DNA of 64,000 nt from Bidens hawaiensis (lineage: Eukaryota; Streptophyta; Magnoliopsida; Asterales; Asteraceae), in the NCBI GenBank assembly GCA_021521415.1, contig JAIQDT010003856.1, positions 186,001 to 250,000 of the forward strand. The letters are read 5' to 3'. Positions 58,701 to 64,000 of this stretch are shown here, one piece after another. The notes under the pieces were generated by a model. It ran no database searches. It saw nothing but the letters and a program-made list of their open reading frames with translations, and was not told the origin of the DNA. Position 1 is the stretch's first letter. Every line of letters starts with the position of its first letter. Position numbers and translations under genes: made by a program.

Positions 58701-60913
58701 ACTGTGAAACAATTTCTAATTTTCAAATGTACATACTCGGATCGTCTTGGCCCATCCAGTTTTTTCGCATAGTAGGGTAAATTTTTCTTAAAAAATAGAA
58801 AAAAAGTATGCATTGAGTACAGCCCATCCATATTATTTGTGTCCGCCCACACTTAAATAATTTTAAAAATAGATTCTTTAAAGCCGATTAACGGGAAACC
58901 GTTTTATCTAATAAACATAAAAAAACCACATTAGCCCAATTTTTTAAAAACAAAAAAGCCCAAGCCCAAATGCTTTTTTTTAAACTAACAATAAGTCCAC
59001 ACTCTTAACCCTTATCGAACAACCAAAACAGAAAAGTTTTTTGTCCGGACCCTAAGGTATGAAAAATGAAATCGAACAGAAGAAAAAGCAGGTTGTTCGA
59101 AGAAGACTTAGACCACTAGACCAGGGTCGAGTAACGAGTTCTCACGGATTACAATTCAGACATTTGGCAAGCAACATGTTCATCGTCCCCCCCCCCACCC
59201 TTACCCGATATTGTATGTTAGGGTATGGAATTATTGGAAGAATTGGTATTTGAATTTGCTCCCCTCTCATGAATTAGGAATATGCGTGTTTTGATTATAT
59301 GAATTCGATATATGAATGTGAATTCGAGGTATTCATATTTCCCCTCGTATCTTCTCTTTTTCTGGTACGTGTCTTTCCCCTCGCATCTTGATTTTGTTTG
59401 TTTAAAAAATTAGTTTTTTATGTGTAAAACGGTAAGTTGAATCAAATGTTTGAATTGGTGTTTTTAGTTTAATGATTAAATATAGATATTTAATTGTTTG
59501 ACCCGACCGAACCCAATTGCTGACCCGAAACCTTGAAGTAGGAAATTTTTTTTTTCTTCTCGTGACTTTTGGCCTATCCATAAAATAAACGTTGAAGATC
59601 CACCACTGTACATACTAGACCCTTCTACTTTAACAAATACATAAAAAACATTCTAAGCAAACTTTCTACTAATAACACTTGGACCCCTATATTTAGTTTA
59701 ACTTTCAATAGAGGGGTCGACCCAATACTCTCTCTATATACGAACTCTTCTTATATTTGTAAGATCTTTGCATGTTTTGTAGGTTGGGAGGATAAATATG
59801 GATGAACAACTCGACAACTTTGCAAACACGAGGCACGATATAATCTCGCAAATAGGTGAATCTGCAACACAAGATTTGTTCAGTGGAGCTCTATTCTCAA
59901 TAACTATGGGTTCAAATGATTTTTTAACTAATTACCTCTCACCAGTTCTTTCAAAACTTGAACAAAAACTAGTGTCTCCAGAAGAATTTGTGGGACATTA
60001 TTTGATTCCAAGATACAAAGGTCAGCTAAAGGTAATACCCATAACAATTGATCATGTTTTTGTATTATATATATTAATACGCGTGTATGAACCATGATAT
60101 AAAACTTGCATTTTTTGGATTAATCGGTTGATTTATAAACAGAGACTGTATGTTATGGGTGCTAGAAAGATTGTCGTAGCAAATGTTGGGCCTATCGGGT
60201 GCATTCCTAATGTCAGGGACACAAATTCTTCATTGGCACGAACCAACGAATGTGTAGGTTTGGCTAATCACTTGGCTAACATCTTTAATAATCAGTTGAA
60301 AGGCTTGCTACAAGACCTAAACAACTCGCTCGAAGGATCAACATTTGTATATGCAGATGTTAATCGTATTTTTGAAGAAATTCTTGACAATTTCAAATCA
60401 TACGGTCAGTAAGCAGTAACACTACTTTTTTAAGGGCACATATACGACTTACACGTTAGATAACTAGTCAACATGGCCAAAATTGGGGAAATATGTAGAT
60501 GGGATGATGTAAAATACTTTTTGCTAATATTTTACATGTTTGAAAATATAAGATAAATTGAACCAGCTCATTCATAACTTAATGTATTAAAACTTGTCAA
60601 GGCTTTGTACATATATATTTTACACTTGATATATAATAGAAGTTGATTGTTAGAATTGCGTTTTTAGTCATATCTACTTACTGCAACAGGTTTTGACAAT
60701 GCGGATTCAGCATGCTGTCGTTTGGCGGGTAAACATGGTGGTATAGTACCATGCGGACCACCATCTAAAGTTTGCGCCGATAGATCAAAGTACGTCTTTT
60801 GGGATCCATATCACCCGTCGGACAACGTTAATAAATTGATAGCTGAGCGGTTTATGTCTGGAGATACCAAAGAGATATCCCCAACGAACTTAAGAACCCT
60901 TTTTAAGCTTTGA
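55727..60913 (+). CDS. GDSL esterase/lipase, intact, five exons
   Basis: Exons 55727-55976, 56074-56204, 59783-60031, 60143-60404 and 60690-60913 join in frame to 371 residues, usual for plant GDSL enzymes. A hydrophobic signal peptide (VVLGVLIVFVWSATCLA) predicts secretion. Block I is FVFGDSLYDVGNNNY (nucleophile Ser), block II VNYASGGAGIL, block III MGSNDFLTNY and block V FWDPYHPSD (Asp and His). All catalytic residues are present. Intron 1 uses a GC donor (CTAG|GCTAGT) with a normal AG acceptor; without it TAG ends the frame. Intron 2 is 3.6 kb because of a Copia insertion. AATAAA-like signals occur at 60914 and 60985. The substrate is unknown; it is the paralog of the broken gene at 27493. 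Confidence 0.92.
56523..56775 (-). repeat. 3' LTR of the gag-only Copia element
   Basis: Matches the right LTR from TGTTGGTAAATC to TTTCAATA, with several small indels. The text GTTTATATATATACCCAACCACCAGAC corresponds to GTTTATATACCCAACCAACAGAC in the other copy (shown here only by its shared parts). Confidence 0.75.
56824..58546 (-). pseudogene. Copia gag remnant (UBN2-type with zinc knuckle)
   Basis: Minus-strand frames give MFQILEDRDGNQKVAINKAN near the primer site, a Lys-rich segment (57843-57690), and a gag core with TLRRELK- and MNENETMS-like text around 57400-57350. It ends in a CX2CX4HX4C-like CFNCGEYRHFARDC near 56950. Frames shift often. 57800-57930 holds several TTTCTTGCCACACAGG repeats. 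Protease, integrase and reverse transcriptase are absent. Confidence 0.7.
58562..59710 (-). repeat. 5' LTR of the gag-only Copia element, interrupted
   Basis: 58562-58737 and 59617-59710 together match the other LTR. The middle is a separate insertion. Confidence 0.75.
58738..59606. mobile_element. 869-bp insertion of unknown class with 10-bp target duplication
   Basis: It is flanked by TGTACATACT at 58728-58737 and 59607-59616. The ends show no clear inverted repeat. Near both ends the same-strand text TTGGCCCATCCA / TTGGCCTATCCA occurs as direct repeats. The interior is AT-rich with AAGCCCAAGCCC and a C9 tract (about 59188). The class is undecided: MULE, LINE-derived or other. Confidence 0.55.
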
Positions 60914-61130
60914 ATAAAAGGATGGTTTTCAATGTTACAACAAAACTAATATTTTCATTTCCTAATTGCGAGAATCTTTGCTTTGAATAAATGTACCACT
61001 ACTATGTCTACGTGTAGTAATACCACTATATTGGTAAAGGGTTCTGTATTGTGTATCAACATTGTCGAATATAAGAGTAGCTTTTGCACCAGCTTGTATG
61101 CGAATAGTTAAACCTTAAACTTGATATATT
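60914..61130 (+). other. 3' flank of the intact GDSL gene
   Basis: Contains GAATAAAAGG and GAATAAATG, candidate polyadenylation signals. No other feature. Confidence 0.5.
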
Positions 61131-61139
61131 TTAGTTTTT

Positions 61140-62570
61140 TTTTTGCCAAACATGCATCTGCAGGTCCGAACATATCTATGGATTCTTTAACAACCCCTTC
61201 AAGGCCGTTGTTACTAAGTCAAGATTTAAAAGATTGAAGCTGTTTCAGGCCAAAATAAAGATCAACACAAGTAAGAATCAGTGGACGATGATCTGAATAT
61301 TTTTTAGTGAGGGCCGTTAGAGTCGTCTCCGACCACTTATTCATGAAATCGTGACCCACTAGCACCCTATCAATTTTACAACACTTATTTCCGACATCCG
61401 ACTGATATGTATATATACTACCCCATTATGTGTTCTCACATATCTGCCCTCATAATAAATTCATTAAAATCGTTCGCGCTTTACACGCAAAACGTAGAAT
61501 GCTTTCGTTCACATGGGTTTTTTATATAGTTAAAATTACCTAAGAGAATTCATAGGCCCACCCACTCACTTTTCAACGGATTAAGTTCCTCCCATAAGGC
61601 TTTTTTAAGATATGTTTCTTGTGCTTTTTTAAGATATGTTTCTTGTGGAGCTAATAACATCATTCATGGTAAAAATATTTGGATCCATATGCTCGTTAAA
61701 CCACCCGATCTACCATGGGGATCTTGTATTTGGCATTATACCTAGATTTATCCCACAACTTATCCACTTTTATTTTACTAGACTCCATCATATGTCAAGG
61801 TGGCAATCCATCATATGTCAAGGTGGCAATGTGAGTGAGTTGGGTTGGATTTGAGTGATGGGTTAGAATGAGTATGGGTAAGGGTGCGTATAGGTTAGGA
61901 TGGATTTTTAAAATAGAGGGTTAAGTTGAGTATGGGTCAAGCTGGGTAAACTTAACATATCTTGACCCATGTGAAGGTTAAAATACAAAGAGTTTCAAAA
62001 ACCCCTAAAACATCAAAAAAATTAATAAAAAAATAATAACTCAAAATATAATCAAAAATGCAAAATGTAAAATAACTAAAATGTTTCCCCCACCATCCTC
62101 ATTTATTAAAAAAAAACCCGGTTTGTATCGGTTCAAGTTGATTTTTTCGGGTTTTTTTCGGTTCGGTTTTGCTTTTTTTCATTTCGGTTAGTTTCGTTAT
62201 TTGTTCGGTTTCAATGATTTCGCTTTCGATTTCTCGGTTTCAATTCGGTTTCGTGGGTTTTGTTTAAAATAAAATTGGATGGAACTTGTTTTAGTCCATT
62301 CTAACCCATAACCAAACCCATTCTAACACATAATCAAAAGTCACTAGCATTTCCGCAACCCATTTTGACCTCTATGAAAAATTCTTTTGATCCATCCTAA
62401 CCCATTCTAATTTTAAAAATTATCCATATTGACCCAATTTTGCCACCCCTAGTTTCTTGTATAGCAATGAAACCGATTTTATGTACCATTTTTTATACCC
62501 CTAACCTTCTTCCATTTATTAATATCCCCAACCCCTCTAATATTATAAGACAAGAAAATCATTGGTCTAT
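61140..62570 (-). pseudogene. LINE endonuclease remnant
   Basis: Starts FLSYNIRGVGDINKWKKVR and FIAIQET-like text near 62555-62455, is broken by a MITE, then resumes. Later minus-strand text reads VGGLTS-like, NDFNEFIMRAD, then DVGNKCCKIDRVLVGHDFM, KWSETTLTALTKKYSDHRPLIL, the APE-type endonuclease landmarks including the SDHRP motif. It ends at an A-run (61133-61144 in reverse), with no reverse transcriptase. In LINEs the endonuclease nicks target DNA. Several stops occur. Confidence 0.75.
61821..62450. mobile_element. MITE-like element inside the LINE endonuclease
   Basis: Ends AGGTGGCAATG and (from the right) AGGGGTGGCAAAATTGGG are inverted repeats. The interior has GGGTTAGAATGAGTATGGG near the left and reversed CCCATTCTAACCCA text near the right. 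A 23-bp direct repeat with CATCATATGTCAAGGTGGC precedes it. No clean duplication was found. Confidence 0.6.
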
Positions 62571-62579
62571 ATTTGTCAC

Positions 62580-64000
62580 CTGATCACCAACAATTAACCA
62601 TATATCTTACCTCTTTGTCAAGATCCAATGTAGACCGTTCTTTCGTTGGCTCTGATTGCACTTCATATCCATCTTCACTAATGAAAATCAACCTGGTCTT
62701 TATACTTGTAGATTTACCCTGGTTAGAGCACCAAAACGAATCCCTTAATTTTAAGGAGTGCGCGGTTGTTTGCTTCTTCAAGCTTATCATCAACACCTTC
62801 CTCTTGGATACTATTGAAGTGTGGGTTTTAGATGATGTGGATGGATTTTGATTAATGTCTAGCACCCTTTTTTCTTCAATGTATTTTCTGTAAATTCTTC
62901 AACCCAAAAGGATCACTCCCAGATGCAGATTATCGATATTATGGGGTGTTTGAGATTGCTTATTTTCACCAAATTATAACTTATTAACTTTTAGAAAAAG
63001 AATAAGGTGTTTGATATTGCTTCTGATGTGCGAGGGAAAAGTTAATAAGTTACACTTTTGTGACTTACTATCTCATTAAGAAGTTATAAGGAATTTTCAT
63101 AAGGAATCCCGAACACCCCCTTAGCTTCATGGGTTAGAAATACACATAATATTAAGTCACAAATTGTTAGTTGAATAAGGCCCACATGAAATTAAATAGA
63201 TTATTAAGGCCCAAATTACTATTATTTGAACCAGGCCCAAAACGTCTAACATGAGGAGGTGGTGTGGTAGGATAATCATCATTCTTTGACCCACATGTGA
63301 CTCCTCATTAGATTCCTTATGTGCATTAATGTCTAGGGATTTCTCCAACGCTATAATCACATTAATGTTTCTTGGACACCCTGACACTATATTTGATCTG
63401 ACTCCATCATTACGGCTTGGGAGCGCATGCGTAGACTTTGCTTTTTCAAACACATCACCTTACTTGTTGAAGCTAGCAACGGACGCCGAAGAATCTAAAG
63501 ATACGTTCTGATGATCGGAATTGTATCCGATATACTTTGCACACATCTTCCAAGTTTTTTCATTGTACCAAACATCATCATCTTCCAAGGCGATGATACC
63601 ATATGATTTATCCGACCACCTAATAGTTTTCTTAGTATCAATCTTCCCCACATGCGAAGTAGAAATACACACCTTGTCCCATGAAACATCTCTATCCCTC
63701 CGAGATGTTCTAGACATGCCCACTATTATACCAAAATTGTTGCCAATTTTGTTAAAATTAGAAACATCCCAAAGGTGAACCGGTAAACCCTGAATCTTCA
63801 ACCACGCCAATATGTCATTAGTGACCCCTTGCCCATCCCACACCTCCAATGTCAAGAGCTAATCCTTCCATTTAAATGAAGATTATCAATGAAGTCCTTG
63901 GCCGTAACCGAGTAACCAAAGGACAACAAGACCGTCATACCGCCCACATATCTAGATGCACTTGTTTCCAACCACACCGTCATATGCAAACATGAAACTT
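62580..64000 (-). pseudogene. LINE ORF1 (DUF4283-type), runs off the window
   Basis: Minus-strand frames include VTAKDFIDNLHLNG (right edge), WDGQGVTNDILAWLKIQGLP and LWDVSNFNKIGNNFG, then a DUF4283-like RNA-binding region and a long variable part down to 62584, where the ORF1 end precedes the endonuclease. Stops and a MITE at 62942-63120 break it. The 5' end lies beyond 64000. Confidence 0.7.
62942..63120. mobile_element. Tourist-like MITE
   Basis: 179 bp with inverted ends TGGGGTGTTTGAGATTGC and (from the right) GGGGGTGTTCGGGATTCC, flanked by TTA (62939-62941 and 63121-63123), the PIF/Harbinger duplication. No ORF. Confidence 0.7.

Larger units (their letters stand above)
56523..59710 (-). 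mobile_element. Gag-only Copia element in GDSL intron 2
   Basis: Direct repeats starting TGTTGGTAAATCAAGAA at 56523 and 58562 are LTRs of about 255-270 bp. The primer site lies at 58548-58560 (minus-strand TGGTATTAGAGCAAA), so the element runs right to left. LTR ends are TGTTGG and (other end) CAATA, which is not canonical. Flanks AAGGG and GAGGG resemble a 5-bp duplication with one change. Only gag-like sequence lies inside. The right LTR is broken by an 869-bp insertion. The LTRs are visibly diverged, so it is not recent. Confidence 0.8.

Overview
This window is nuclear DNA from a flowering plant. It is AT-rich and gene-poor, and it is filled with Copia, Gypsy, Helitron, LINE and MITE sequence. 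The few host genes have short exons with GT-AG introns and plant-type signals. The LTR families starting TGTAACATCC resemble those common in daisy-family (Asteraceae) genomes; that family assignment is a guess. I saw no rRNA or tRNA gene, CRISPR array or bacterial-style operon.

Layout. 1-1212 is the 3' part of a Gypsy-type LTR with a 32-bp tandem array. 1213-8795 is a decayed Helitron on the minus strand: a Rep/helicase pseudogene followed by an RPA1-like pseudogene. 11042-26176 is one old Copia element opened by later insertions. Its 5' LTR holds a solo LTR (11686-15170, TSD TTTAG), which holds a long-TIR element, which holds a small Copia solo LTR. Its reverse transcriptase holds a PIF/Harbinger-like element (TSD TTA). 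Its 3' LTR holds another solo LTR (TSD TGTTG). A MULE-type MITE follows at 26258-26961.

The host genes are two paralogous GDSL esterase/lipase genes with the same five-exon structure, both on the plus strand. The first (27493-36314) is broken by a young Tekay-like Gypsy element inserted in exon 1 (27626-34471, TSD TGTTG) and by a TAG codon at the end of exon 2. The second (55727-60913) reads through as a 371-residue secreted enzyme with all catalytic residues. It uses a GC donor in intron 1 and carries a gag-only Copia element in intron 2. Between them lie a decayed Copia (36334-38250), a minus-strand pseudogene resembling the ribosome-biogenesis factor SLX9 (39250-41919), a 41-bp minisatellite, and a solo LTR (45295-51326, TSD GTATC). 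That solo LTR holds a young non-autonomous LTR element (46182-49861, TSD TCAAC) whose only gene is an antisense, spliced PF04195-like ORF. Three Helitron 3' termini lie within 460 bp at 52765-53247.

The right end (61140-64000) is a minus-strand LINE with ORF1 and endonuclease remnants, broken by two MITEs.

The only gene I expect to make a working host protein is the second GDSL gene. I found no clear new multi-gene system. The points most worth checking are the palindrome array upstream of a small LTR promoter, the antisense gene that runs into its own LTR, the cluster of Helitron ends, and the recent destruction of one GDSL paralog.
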